From contig CAMCIC010000003.1 in NCBI GenBank assembly GCA_945874895.1, positions 62,001-126,000 of the forward strand: a DNA stretch of 64,000 nt, given 5' to 3'. This stretch comes from Akkermansia muciniphila (lineage in GTDB: Bacteria > Verrucomicrobiota > Verrucomicrobiia > Verrucomicrobiales > Akkermansiaceae). Within the stretch, counting starts at the first letter, position 1. Every line of letters starts with the position of its first letter. The notes under the pieces were generated by a model, which was not told the DNA's origin, made no database searches, and worked only from the letters and a program-made list of their open reading frames with translations. The position numbers were made by a program, and so were the translations under genes. Positions 52,941 to 61,392 of this stretch are shown here, one piece after another.

Positions 52941-54512
52941 ATGTCATCTCCTGTGAAACCAGTGTATCTTTACGACACCACTCTGCGCGATGGAACGCAG
53001 GGTGAGGGCTTTCAACTTTCCGGCTTGGATAAACTCCGGATTGCCGAGCGTCTGGATCAGTTTGGCATCGATTACATCGAAGGCGGTTGGCCGGGCTCGA
53101 ACCCAAAGGATGTGGAATTTTTCCGCGAGGCGAAAAAGTTGAAACTCCGTCACGCGAAGCTCGCGGCGTTCGGTTCGACGCGTCGGGCTGACACGCCCGT
53201 AGAGCAAGACCCACAGGTCGCCCTTTTGCTCGAAGCTGAGACACCCGTTGTCACGATTTTCGGAAAGAGCTGGGATTTGCACGTGACTGAGGTGTTGCGC
53301 ACGACCGTGGAGGAAAACCAAGCGATGATTCGCGACACCGTGGCGTATCTGAAGAAGCATGGTCGCGAGGTGGTCTATGACGCCGAGCATTTTTTCGATG
53401 GCTACAAGGAAAATGCCGAGCATGCTTTGGCGACCTTGCGGGCCGCTGCGGAAGGTGGTGCTGACATCTTGGTTCTTTGTGATACCAATGGCGGAACTCT
53501 CCCGCACGAAGTGGCGCAAATTTGCCAGGCGGTGCAAACGGCTATTCCACAGGTGCCGATCGGTATCCACACGCACAACGACTGTGAATTGGCTGTGGCC
53601 AACGCTCTCGCTGCCGTCCAGGCCGGAGCCGTGCAGGTGCAAGGCACGATCAATGGCTACGGCGAACGCACGGGCAATTGCAATCTGACCTCTGTGATCC
53701 CGATTCTGCAGTTAAAGATGAGACTCGATGTAACTCCGCATTTGCAGAAGCTCAAGGATCTATCATATTTTGTCGATGATGTCTCGAACAATCCGCATTT
53801 CGCCCGCGCGCCATTCATTGGTCGCACAGCCTTTGCTCATAAGGGGGGGATGCACGTCAATGCGGTGCAAAAACTCGCTCGCAGCTACGAACACATCCGC
53901 CCGGAAGAGGTAGGAAATTCCCAGAACATCCTTGTATCGGAACTCGCAGGTCAGAGTAACATTCTTATCAAAGCGGAACAAATGGGACTGGCTCTCGAAA
54001 AAGGATCGGCCGCTGCGAAGAACCTTCTGCAAATCGTAAAGGAGATGGAAAATGTGGGCTATTCGTTTGAAGCAGCCGGTGGCTCACTCGAATTGCTGAT
54101 CCGCAAGGAAATTGGTCAATACCGCAAGCCCTTCGATCTCAAGGAATACCACACCAGCTTCCGCCAGTATCGCGATGGCCACTCGCCGGTCTGTGAGGCT
54201 ACGGTCAAGGTGTTTGTCAATGACACACCAGAATACACGGTGGCGGAAGGTCACGGTGTGGTGAATGCTCTCGACGTCGCCCTGCGCAAGGCTCTGCTGC
54301 CATTTTATCCCGAACTTGCCGAAGTCACACTGGTGGATTACAAGGTGCGCATTCTTGATGGTCACGATGCCACTGCAGCGAAAACGCGTGTTCTTATCGT
54401 CTGCTCCGACGGCACGAACAACTGGGGCACTGTAGGGGTTTCCGAAAACATCATCGAGGCCAGCTGGATTGCTCTCGTGGATGGCCTTGATCTGTTCTTG
54501 CAACGTCGTTGA
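52941..54512 (+). CDS. cimA: Citramalate synthase
   Basis: 523 residues, the length of CimA. The DRE-TIM metallolyase barrel starts 'LYDTTLRDGTQGEGFQLSG' and has 'FGIDYIEGGWPGSNPKD', 'CDTNGGTLPHE' and 'IGIHTHNDCELAVANALAAV' (metal-binding HTHND). It ends in a LeuA-type regulatory domain (about 390-520, 'YKVRILDGHDATAAKTRVLI'). The 'GWPGSNPKD' and 'DGYKENAEHALATL' regions point to the CimA type rather than LeuA. It condenses pyruvate and acetyl-CoA to citramalate for isoleucine synthesis, probably feedback-inhibited through the C-terminal domain. Confidence 0.94.
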   Translation: MSSPVKPVYLYDTTLRDGTQGEGFQLSGLDKLRIAERLDQFGIDYIEGGWPGSNPKDVEFFREAKKLKLRHAKLAAFGSTRRADTPVEQDPQVALLLEAETPVVTIFGKSWDLHVTEVLRTTVEENQAMIRDTVAYLKKHGREVVYDAEHFFDGYKENAEHALATLRAAAEGGADILVLCDTNGGTLPHEVAQICQAVQTAIPQVPIGIHTHNDCELAVANALAAVQAGAVQVQGTINGYGERTGNCNLTSVIPILQLKMRLDVTPHLQKLKDLSYFVDDVSNNPHFARAPFIGRTAFAHKGGMHVNAVQKLARSYEHIRPEEVGNSQNILVSELAGQSNILIKAEQMGLALEKGSAAAKNLLQIVKEMENVGYSFEAAGGSLELLIRKEIGQYRKPFDLKEYHTSFRQYRDGHSPVCEATVKVFVNDTPEYTVAEGHGVVNALDVALRKALLPFYPELAEVTLVDYKVRILDGHDATAAKTRVLIVCSDGTNNWGTVGVSENIIEASWIALVDGLDLFLQRR

Positions 54513-54604
54513 GATAGGAGAACAGAGTCGTACCTGTCCCTGCATAGGCCATCGATCTTTCCAATATCAATCGCTTGTAAGAGCATTCTTTCCTGTGCCG
54601 TAAC

Positions 54605-55189
54605 ATGGTTATGCTCAGATCCACGCTTGCATTGTTCGTGACCACGTTATGTCTTCACGCCGCTGATCCCTTGGCTTTGTGTGATGGAAAAAGCCTCGCC
54701 GGTTGGAAACCTTCTGCCATGCCGGAATACTGGTCTGTGAAAGATGGGGTCATCGTCGGCAAAAGTGACGAAAAGAAAAAAGGTTCCATTTTGTGGACGG
54801 ATGCTCAGTTCGACAACTTCGTGCTTGAAGCGGAGTTCCGCTATCAGGGGCACGTCGACTCGGGATTTTTTCTCCGCAACGAAAGCGAACAAATCCAGAT
54901 CGGCATTTCCGGTTCGCTCAAGCGCGATATGACTTGTTCGCCCTACATCGGCAAAAAGGGCAAATATCCCGTCGAAGCGGTGGGGGTCAAGGACCTATTG
55001 AAAATCGGCGATTGGAACCGAATCACGATCGAGGTCAGGGGGAAAAAATACATCGTCACCCTGAACGGCAAACAAGTGCTCGATTACACGACCGATGCGG
55101 AACCGGCGCAAGGCCCCATCGGACTTCAGGTTCATCCAGGCGTGTTGATGGAAATCCATTTTCGCCATCTGCAGCTCAAAGCTCTGTGA
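54605..55189 (+). CDS. Secreted DUF1080 (3-keto-disaccharide hydrolase) protein
   Basis: 194 residues. A signal peptide (to 'LCLHA') is followed by a single DUF1080 lamin/concanavalin-like fold: 'LCDGKSLAGWKP', 'YWSVKDGVIVGK', 'DNFVLEAEFRYQGHVDSGFF', 'DWNRITIEVRGKKYIVTLNG', 'GPIGLQVHPG'. The family includes hydrolases of 3-keto-glycosides and is very abundant in planctomycetes and verrucomicrobia. It would act in the periplasm. A single gene here, but it may work with the Gfo/Idh operon at 34.9-39.3 kb. Confidence 0.9.
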   Translation: MVMLRSTLALFVTTLCLHAADPLALCDGKSLAGWKPSAMPEYWSVKDGVIVGKSDEKKKGSILWTDAQFDNFVLEAEFRYQGHVDSGFFLRNESEQIQIGISGSLKRDMTCSPYIGKKGKYPVEAVGVKDLLKIGDWNRITIEVRGKKYIVTLNGKQVLDYTTDAEPAQGPIGLQVHPGVLMEIHFRHLQLKAL

Positions 55190-55258
55190 CCAAAAGCAAC
55201 GAGTGATCCTCAGGAGCGATGCATGCGTCCATGCTGCTTTTCAGGAACCTCATGCCCG

Positions 55259-55981
55259 TTAGGGCAGTTTCCATGTGGAGCGGTAGCGTTGATACTCGGC
55301 TGAAGGGAGGATGACGTAGAGTGGCTCCGCTGTGGGACGGATCGCAGCCACGAGTTGGCGCAGTTTGGTTTCTTCCATGGTTGTGCAACCAGCTGAGGCA
55401 ATGCTTCCTCCGCCGCGCCAGATGTGAAAAAAGATCGAGCTACCCGCTCCTCTCACGACCTTGGGGGGGGCATTGTGGGCAATGAAGAGCTTCAGTTTAT
55501 GGGCTTCGTCATTCTGTTTCATCTGCTGTTTTTTCTCCCAAGCGGTGGCGGGATCGTGAGGTAAAATCAGGTGCCGATTGTAGGAATCCGATGCCGGATC
55601 CTCCACCCAAAGGTCGCGCGGTGTGACCTGACGGTAGGGAAGTTTGGGATCTTTGCGAATGGAGGCATCGCTGCCCCAGACCCCTCCGATGCGGAAAACA
55701 CCCGCAGGTGTTCGTCCGTCACCCTCGCTTTTGATCTTGGCGCCCGCGGGATTTGGATGCAGCCCCAGGCCCCAAACCAGCCCGTTTTTTCCAAGTCTAC
55801 CATTCCATGCGGCACCGGACTTTTGCCAAGTGCTACCGGATTTCTGATAGAGTTCCAAGCGCACTTCGGATGAGTTCCAGTCCTTGGCGATGCCAACCAC
55901 GCATTGCGTGCAGCGATCCGGTAGTTCAAAGGCGAATGCATTCAGGACCAAGACCCAAGCAGCGGTTATCAGGCGGAGCAT
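55259..55981 (-). CDS. L,D-transpeptidase (YkuD) family protein
   Basis: 240 residues with a signal peptide (to about residue 17). The YkuD active site is visible as 'FFHIWRGGGSIASAGCTTM', with the nucleophilic Cys and the preceding His. 'GDGRTPAGVFRIGGVWG' is the usual entry to the domain. Such proteins crosslink or trim peptidoglycan in the periplasm. The form resembles YafK/DpaA-like proteins without LysM. It is transcribed divergently from the HAD gene. Confidence 0.9.
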   Translation of the reverse strand: MLRLITAAWVLVLNAFAFELPDRCTQCVVGIAKDWNSSEVRLELYQKSGSTWQKSGAAWNGRLGKNGLVWGLGLHPNPAGAKIKSEGDGRTPAGVFRIGGVWGSDASIRKDPKLPYRQVTPRDLWVEDPASDSYNRHLILPHDPATAWEKKQQMKQNDEAHKLKLFIAHNAPPKVVRGAGSSIFFHIWRGGGSIASAGCTTMEETKLRQLVAAIRPTAEPLYVILPSAEYQRYRSTWKLP

Positions 55982-56074
55982 GACCGCACCCTAGCATGGT
56001 AGGGTGGCAACAGAAACGATTTTTCCAGCGTCGATTAGGATTGCCATCAGGATCAGGGATTGGCACAAGGCGGC

Positions 56075-56740
56075 ATGGATTCGTTGCAGGTAGTGTTGTT
56101 TGATTTTGACGGCATTTTGGTCGATACCGAGTGGGCAATCTACCAAGCTTGGTGCCGTTGTTTCGAAGCGGAGGGCTGTGATTTGCCGCTCTCCCTCTAC
56201 ACTCGCTGCATCGGTAGCGACTTTGCCACCTGGTCACCGAAAAACTATCTGGAAGAACTGACTGGAAAAACCTTCGATTGGATCGCGCTGGATCGTGAGC
56301 GACAACAAGAGATCGTGCATGAGCTTTCGGACGAGGGTGTGATGGACGGAGTGCATGAGCTCATCGATACCCTGCGCACCCAAGAAGTTTCGTTAGGCGT
56401 GGTGTCCAGTAGTTCGCATCAATGGGTCGATGGATGGTTGGATCAGTTGGAGATTCGCCAACATTTTGATCATGTGGTGTGTCGTGGCGATGCGCCACGC
56501 ATCAAGCCGGCGCCGGATCTGTGGTTGGAGGCAGCACGGCGATTTGCCAAAGCACCGGGGCAATGCCTTGCCATCGAGGATTCCCACAACGGGTTGATCT
56601 CCGCTCAAGAAGCGGGCATGCCGGTGTGGGTAGTGCCAAACCGTGTGACCTCGGTGCTGGATTTTTCCGCAGCGCAGGGACGATTCGATACACTCCACGG
56701 CATCGCCGAACGCTTCAGAGCCCGGGTGGGTGTCGCATGA
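56075..56740 (+). CDS. HAD-superfamily phosphatase/phosphomutase (family IA)
   Basis: 221 residues from the ATG at 56075 (an in-frame TTG at 56060 is possible). Motif I 'VVLFDFDGILVDTE', motif II 'GVVSSSSHQWV', motif III 'RIKPAPDLWLEAARRF' and motif IV 'CLAIEDSHNGLISAQEAGMP' are intact. It resembles beta-phosphoglucomutase and 2-deoxyglucose-6-phosphatase. It is distinct from the HAD protein at 28614. Its 3' end overlaps that of the NlpC/P60 gene by 26 bp, convergently. Confidence 0.87.
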   Translation: MDSLQVVLFDFDGILVDTEWAIYQAWCRCFEAEGCDLPLSLYTRCIGSDFATWSPKNYLEELTGKTFDWIALDRERQQEIVHELSDEGVMDGVHELIDTLRTQEVSLGVVSSSSHQWVDGWLDQLEIRQHFDHVVCRGDAPRIKPAPDLWLEAARRFAKAPGQCLAIEDSHNGLISAQEAGMPVWVVPNRVTSVLDFSAAQGRFDTLHGIAERFRARVGVA

Positions 56741-57227
56741 TGTAACCTGAAACTCCGCGCTTCCATGGTTTCCATTTGGGTCCCGAACGCATGCCATCGC
56801 CACCGGTGTCGAGTCGCAAGCCGGCAATGGTAATGAAGACGTGGCCGTTGCGTGAGTAAATGGTGATCCATTTGCCCTCACCTCGCCTGCCGTAATGGAG
56901 AAAAGCCTTGGATGCCAAGCTGCCTTTGATGATCCCGGCCTCGCGCAGAACGTAGGAAACCGTTCCAGAGCAATCGTAGCCTGTATCGTTTTCGATGCGA
57001 TGTCCACCGCCCCATTTGTAGGGCTTCCCTTGAAGACGGTTGCCGGCAGCAATGGCGGCAATGACTCGATGAGGTGCTTTCTTGGGAGCATAGGCGAAGC
57101 CGTCTTTCAATAGGGCGGTTCGCCCCGGATCAAAGCGGTAGACGACGGGCTCCTTCGCTTTGACTTGAAAGCAAGAGTTCAGCGAGAAACAGGCGAGGGC
57201 AATCAGACAAGATGTGAAGATGCGCAT
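56715..57227 (-). CDS. NlpC/P60 family cell-wall peptidase lipoprotein
   Basis: 170 residues from the ATG at 57227; the frame is open upstream through rdgB but that part is antisense-like. The N-terminus looks like a lipoprotein signal ('LACFSLNSC', Cys19). The NlpC/P60 active site is 'GKPYKWGGGHRIENDTGYDC' followed by SGTVSYVL (catalytic Cys), with the His in 'RNGHVFITIAGLRLDT'. It cleaves peptidoglycan stem peptides in the periplasm. rdgB ends 4 bp upstream, so the two share an operon. Confidence 0.88.
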   Translation of the reverse strand: MRIFTSCLIALACFSLNSCFQVKAKEPVVYRFDPGRTALLKDGFAYAPKKAPHRVIAAIAAGNRLQGKPYKWGGGHRIENDTGYDCSGTVSYVLREAGIIKGSLASKAFLHYGRRGEGKWITIYSRNGHVFITIAGLRLDTGGDGMRSGPKWKPWKRGVSGYIMRHPPGL

Positions 57228-57231
57228 GAGT

Positions 57232-57831
57232 TCAGTCGGGAAGTCGGTCCAGCCATTCCATGGCCTGCAGCAGAGCGCGCGAGCGGTGGCTGAGTTGGTT
57301 TTTGATGTCGGCACCGAGTTCAGCAAAGGACGAATCGAAGCCATCGGGAGCGAAAAGGGGATCGTAACCGAAGCCCCCATGTCCTGCTGACGAGGCGAGG
57401 ACCTGTCCTTCCACACTACCGCGGAAATGAGCCAGAGCTTTGCCATGGCGGGCGATGACCATGACGCACACAAATCTCGCCTGCCGCTTGCCGATGGGAA
57501 CGTCTTTCAATTCTTCTACCAAGCGAGCATTATTAAGGGCGTGATTGCCTTCTTCACCGCCGTAGCTCGAGGACCATACGCCTGGCGCTCCATGGAGGGC
57601 ATCGACTTCCAATCCGGAGTCGTCGGAGAGAACATAGCCATCCACACAGGCACTAATGGCCTCGGCCTTCAGAGTGGCATTTTCCACAAATGTCGTGCCT
57701 GTTTCGTCCACCGTAGGAAAATCGGGGAAGTCGTTGGCGTCCCGCACATCGCAGCGATCACCCACCATGGCACGGATTTCTTCCGTTTTATGAGAGTTTC
57801 GGGTTGCTATGATCATTGTCCTCAGCGCCAT
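57232..57831 (-). CDS. rdgB: XTP/dITP diphosphatase (RdgB/HAM1)
   Basis: 199 residues. Typical motifs: 'TMIIATRNSHKTEEIRAM', 'GTTFVENATLKAEAI', 'VLSDDSGLEVDALHGAPGVW', 'GGFGYDPLFAPDGFDSSFAE' and 'NQLSHRSRALLQAM'. It hydrolyses non-canonical purine nucleoside triphosphates to monophosphates and so keeps them out of DNA. It may start at either of two ATGs 15 bases apart. It is the first gene of a pair with the NlpC/P60 lipoprotein. Confidence 0.95.
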   Translation of the reverse strand: MALRTMIIATRNSHKTEEIRAMVGDRCDVRDANDFPDFPTVDETGTTFVENATLKAEAISACVDGYVLSDDSGLEVDALHGAPGVWSSSYGGEEGNHALNNARLVEELKDVPIGKRQARFVCVMVIARHGKALAHFRGSVEGQVLASSAGHGGFGYDPLFAPDGFDSSFAELGADIKNQLSHRSRALLQAMEWLDRLPD

Positions 57832-57910
57832 GCACGGAGATTGTCAGCGACCATGAAAAATGGCGAACGTTTTTTGAACAAATCTGGTCTTCCCAGTCGC
57901 TGCACTATCG

Positions 57911-58366
57911 ATGAGAACGTTGCACAATTTGACAAGATTGCTGATCGTAGGTGGAGCTATGCTGGGGCTCAGTTTCGCCGAATTGCAAGGTTGGCATACC
58001 GATTTGGACAAGGCTCTGGAACTAGCCAAGAAAGAAAAAAAATCTCTTCTTGTGGAGTTTACTGGCAGCGACTGGTGCCCGCCATGCATCGCCATGCGAA
58101 AGAATGTTTTTTCCAAAAAAGAATTTGTCGAGCAGGCTTCGAAAGACTTTATTCTAGTCGAACTCGATTTTCCTCAGGGCGACAAGGAGTTGAAAAAGAA
58201 AAACGATCCTCATGCGAAAAAATTCAACATTGAGGGTTTTCCTACCGTGATTCTGCTCGATCGCGAGGGCAAGGAATACAGCCGTTTTTTTGCTTCAGAG
58301 CATCCTACAACCGAAAAATTTCTCGCCCATCTGAAATCGGTTCTTGAGAAAAAGGATCTGGACTGA
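57911..58366 (+). CDS. Secreted thioredoxin-fold protein (WCPPC)
   Basis: 151 residues with a signal peptide (to about residue 23, 'GLSFAE'). The active site is 'FTGSDWCPPCIAMRKNVFSK', followed by 'IEGFPTVILLDREGKEYSRF' with the cis-proline. The 'GSDWCPPC' form belongs to DUF899-like/thioredoxin_7 periplasmic reductases that keep other proteins reduced or supply cytochrome maturation. It is a single gene followed by a strong terminator. Confidence 0.88.
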   Translation: MRTLHNLTRLLIVGGAMLGLSFAELQGWHTDLDKALELAKKEKKSLLVEFTGSDWCPPCIAMRKNVFSKKEFVEQASKDFILVELDFPQGDKELKKKNDPHAKKFNIEGFPTVILLDREGKEYSRFFASEHPTTEKFLAHLKSVLEKKDLD

Positions 58367-58389
58367 CCTCTGATCTGAGTTCATCTCGC

Positions 58390-58419
58390 ACCCCGCGTCT
58401 GGCAGACTCGGGGTTTTTT
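58390..58419 (+). terminator. Terminator after the thioredoxin gene
   Basis: CCCCG...CGGGG outer stem with inner GTCT/AGAC, then TTTTTTC and a further T-run. It begins about 24 bases after the stop codon. Confidence 0.85.
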
Positions 58420-58520
58420 CTTTTTCATGTGAAACGAATGCAGCGATTCTAAGATAATAATTCCAACTGGTTGGTTTTTACGGCAATGGCAAGAGATGCA
58501 TGGAGCTCAGTGCATGACCA

Positions 58521-59084
58521 TCAGTTGGCAAAAGGGTTTTTGGGGGCATCAGCCAGCAGTCGATGATAGGGTGAGAGGCTTTTCAGGGCGGTGCACCATA
58601 GGCTCTCGTCGTGACTGAAGCCGAGAAGCGTGGGTGGAGGTGGAGTGACAATCCAAGTATGGCGCTCGATTTCCTCTTCCAGTTGCCCGGGACTCCAGCC
58701 TGAGTAGCCCACGAAAGCTCGAACCAGTGTGCCGGGCTTTTTGTGATGTTGAATGGCGTCTTCAGCAGAAATCTGGTGAATGATCCGCAAGACCTGCGGA
58801 GTGTCCCACCAAAGCGCAGCAAAAAACAACTGGTTCTGGGATACTGGGCCGCCGTGATGAACGCTCACGTGGCGCAGGGAATGAAAGGCTTTATCGCTCA
58901 ATACATCACCAACAACCTGACCAGTTGGTTGGTTGAGTATGAGTCCAAAAGCGCCCTCTTTTTCTGAGTGTTCTGAGAGCAAGACAACGGAGTGCTCGAA
59001 AGGTCCGCCTTGCATCGTGGGGGTGGCGAAGAGGAGTTGACCTTGGAGGCGTTCCGGTTCGTCGTGAGGGGTGAGATCGTTCAT
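58521..59084 (-). CDS. YqgE/AlgH family protein
   Basis: 187 residues, typical length. Signatures: 'LQGQLLFATPTMQGGPFEHS', 'FGLILNQPTG', 'VSVHHGGPVSQNQLFFA' and 'RAFVGYSGWSPGQLEEEIER'. AlgH homologues affect alginate and signalling in Pseudomonas, but the biochemical function is unknown. It is cytoplasmic. The next gene upstream, at 59109-60128, lies 24 bp away on the same strand and may be co-transcribed. Confidence 0.92.
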   Translation of the reverse strand: MNDLTPHDEPERLQGQLLFATPTMQGGPFEHSVVLLSEHSEKEGAFGLILNQPTGQVVGDVLSDKAFHSLRHVSVHHGGPVSQNQLFFAALWWDTPQVLRIIHQISAEDAIQHHKKPGTLVRAFVGYSGWSPGQLEEEIERHTWIVTPPPPTLLGFSHDESLWCTALKSLSPYHRLLADAPKNPFAN

Positions 59085-59108
59085 GATGGTATCATGAAGC
59101 AGAACGGA

Positions 59109-60128
59109 TCAATGTCCAGCGGCGGGAGCGGAATTGGCGTCTTCTTCTTTGTATTGTTCAGCGCGTCCGTTTTCGAGACAGTTGGTCAACCACTCCACCA
59201 TGTTGCGGGCTTCTGGGCTTTCACTGCGCAGATTGTGCAAGCCATGCCAGTCGAGATGCGGGCGCATATGCGGGGCTGCGATGCGATTGATATCGAGTCG
59301 TGCCATAATGGCCTCCGTTTCCCGCGGATGGGCGTTGAGAATTTGTGCAGGGCGCGGCAGATCATCAAGCATTTCTGATGTGAGACCAAAGGAGGTGACG
59401 CCGATGCCGAATACCGAATTGAGACGGCGCAGTCCATCTGCGAGCGCTTCATCGATGATGGGGGCTGCGTAGATCAGTTCACCGGCATGCGCCCACTGTG
59501 ATACCGCCAGCGTTTGGAAAAAGTCCTCGCGATAGGTTTGCAGTGAAGGCTGGATGCGCAGTCTTGCTGCATGCAATCCAAAAGGGGAGACACCGAGTCT
59601 CTGCTTCAGCGAGAGCATGGTGGCGTCAAGGGTCATTTCCTCGTCGGGTGCCTCGTCAGTCTCCCAGTCAATGAGCACCATCTCAGGATACTTCCAGAGA
59701 TTGCCCAAGGGTGCTTCGCGTGAGAAGGCCTTGCGGAAGATGAAGGGAAAGCGACCATTGATTTCGAAATAGCGATGCACAATGGCACGGAATTTGCGAA
59801 TGCGCAGCATGGTGAGATCGATCGCCGACTGGTCGGTGGTCATGTCATCGAGTCGACCTTGGGTCAGTGAGATCAATTCTTGCGCGCTGGAGAGTGCTGG
59901 CGCGGGTGCGCTGCGGCGGTAGTAGCCCTGGCCTTTTTCCACCTTGGCGATGGGGGAAGAAGGATCGCAGGACATGATGGAAAAATGATAGCGCAGCGAG
60001 GCGTCAGAATAATTTCCGTCCAACTGCAACCTCACCAAGCGGATGAGTTCCGTGCCCTTGATGGAATCGACCGGATTGGTGGGCAGCAACGCGATCAGGA
60101 TATCGTTCAATTGTTTGCGAAGGCTCAT
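59109..60128 (-). CDS. Winged-helix protein with degenerate PD-(D/E)XK-like domain (COG2958-like), function unknown
   Basis: 339 residues. The first 70 look like a winged helix ('SIKGTELIRLVRLQLDGNYS', 'GQGYYRR'). The rest follows the pattern I know from COG2958-type proteins, a PD-(D/E)XK-like domain with 'NLWKYPEMVLIDWE' and 'REDFFQTLAVSQWAHAGELI', then 'LRRLNSVFGIGVTSFGL'. Where active relatives have an E-L-K, this protein reads 'HAARLRIQ', so nuclease activity is doubtful. It may be a DNA-binding protein only. It precedes algH by 24 bp and is divergent from obgE. Confidence 0.5.
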   Translation of the reverse strand: MSLRKQLNDILIALLPTNPVDSIKGTELIRLVRLQLDGNYSDASLRYHFSIMSCDPSSPIAKVEKGQGYYRRSAPAPALSSAQELISLTQGRLDDMTTDQSAIDLTMLRIRKFRAIVHRYFEINGRFPFIFRKAFSREAPLGNLWKYPEMVLIDWETDEAPDEEMTLDATMLSLKQRLGVSPFGLHAARLRIQPSLQTYREDFFQTLAVSQWAHAGELIYAAPIIDEALADGLRRLNSVFGIGVTSFGLTSEMLDDLPRPAQILNAHPRETEAIMARLDINRIAAPHMRPHLDWHGLHNLRSESPEARNMVEWLTNCLENGRAEQYKEEDANSAPAAGH

Positions 60129-60263
60129 GCTTGGTGAACGCCATGCAATGGCATGTTTACAAAAAACTCAAGAAGGATCGTGATTTTTTTTGCAATTTAT
60201 TCGCCTTTTTGAGTGGAAATTTTGGAATTTCTCTCTCGCGTGCGCCCCTAGGAAATCCATGGT

Positions 60264-60293
60264 TTGACTTTGCGGTCGGTATCGTGCTAGCAT
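60264..60293 (+). promoter_or_regulatory. Likely sigma70-type promoter of obgE
   Basis: TTGACT (60264-60269), an 18-bp spacer, TAGCAT (60288-60293); the obgE ATG at 60316 follows 22 bases later. The -35 is 5/6 and the -10 is 4/6 to consensus. Confidence 0.5.
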
Positions 60294-60315
60294 GGCTTTC
60301 CCGCAGGGGAATATT

Positions 60316-61377
60316 ATGTTTATTGATCACATTCGAGTTTTTGCCAAGGCAGGTGATGGCGGCCATGGAGCGGTGAGTTTTCGCCGCGAAAAGTTTGTGC
60401 CGCGTGGCGGACCTGATGGAGGCGATGGCGGCAAGGGCGGCGATGTGATTTTAAAAGTCTCCCCGCATACTGACAATTTGCGCCAATTTCACTATGACCC
60501 GAAGATGGTTGCTGAAGGTGGTGTCAATGGAGCGGGAGTTCGTAAAACGGGAAGAGGCGGTAAGCCCTTCGTTGCTCTCGTTCCTCCTGGGACCGTGATT
60601 TATCGCACCACTGCTACCAACGTGCAGGAAGCTGTTGAGCTAGAACGCAGCGAGGAGGGGATTGATATGGAGCCCATTGCGGACCTCACGGATGAAGGGC
60701 AGGAGTTTGTTCTCTGTCGCGGAGGAAAAGGTGGCAAGGGCAATTGGCATTTTAAAACTCCCACCAATCGCGCACCTGTCGAACATACGCTGGGCGAAGA
60801 TGGGGAACTGGGAGTGTTTTACCTGGAACTGCGCCGCATCGCGGATGTCGGACTTGTCGGATTTCCCAACGCCGGAAAGTCTACGCTGATCGGAAAGCTC
60901 TCCCATGCACATCCGAAAGTGGCTTCCTATCCCTTCACTACGCTGCAACCGGTGGTGGGAGTGGCGGAGTTTGAGGGTTACAAGCGCTGCACCATTGCAG
61001 ACATCCCAGGACTGATTGAAGGCGCGCATCTCAACAAAGGTCTGGGCCACGAGTTTTTGCGTCACATCACACGTTGTCACTTGTTGCTTTTTGTCATCGA
61101 TATGGCTGGGACTGATGGTCGCGATCCCGTCGGCGATCTGGAAATCCTCCGAGCCGAGATCCGCGAGTATGATGAGGAGTTAGCAAAGTTCCCATGGCTT
61201 GTGGTTGCTAACAAAATGGATTCTGAAGTCGCCGAAGAAAACCTGAAAAACTTCCGCAAACGGTTTGCCAAGGTGGAAATCGTGCCCATTTCTGCGGAGT
61301 TGGAGATCGGTCTCGATGCCCTTCGTCGCGTGCTCTTCGAACGAGTCGCCCAACAAGCGACGATGAAATCGAAGTGA
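60316..61377 (+). CDS. obgE: GTPase Obg/CgtA
   Basis: 353 residues from the ATG at 60316. The Gly-rich Obg fold opens 'FIDHIRVFAKAGDGGHGAVS' and has 'RGGPDGGDGGKGGDV'. The G domain has G1 'GFPNAGKST', G3 'DIPGLIEGAHLNKGLGHEFL', G4 'VANKMD' and G5 'PISAELE'. The variable C-terminal Obg domain is absent, as in many bacteria. Obg is an essential late 50S assembly and stress GTPase. Four tandem repeats begin 16 bp after its stop. Confidence 0.97.
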   Translation: MFIDHIRVFAKAGDGGHGAVSFRREKFVPRGGPDGGDGGKGGDVILKVSPHTDNLRQFHYDPKMVAEGGVNGAGVRKTGRGGKPFVALVPPGTVIYRTTATNVQEAVELERSEEGIDMEPIADLTDEGQEFVLCRGGKGGKGNWHFKTPTNRAPVEHTLGEDGELGVFYLELRRIADVGLVGFPNAGKSTLIGKLSHAHPKVASYPFTTLQPVVGVAEFEGYKRCTIADIPGLIEGAHLNKGLGHEFLRHITRCHLLLFVIDMAGTDGRDPVGDLEILRAEIREYDEELAKFPWLVVANKMDSEVAEENLKNFRKRFAKVEIVPISAELEIGLDALRRVLFERVAQQATMKSK

Positions 61378-61392
61378 GTCTGTGCATTCTAC

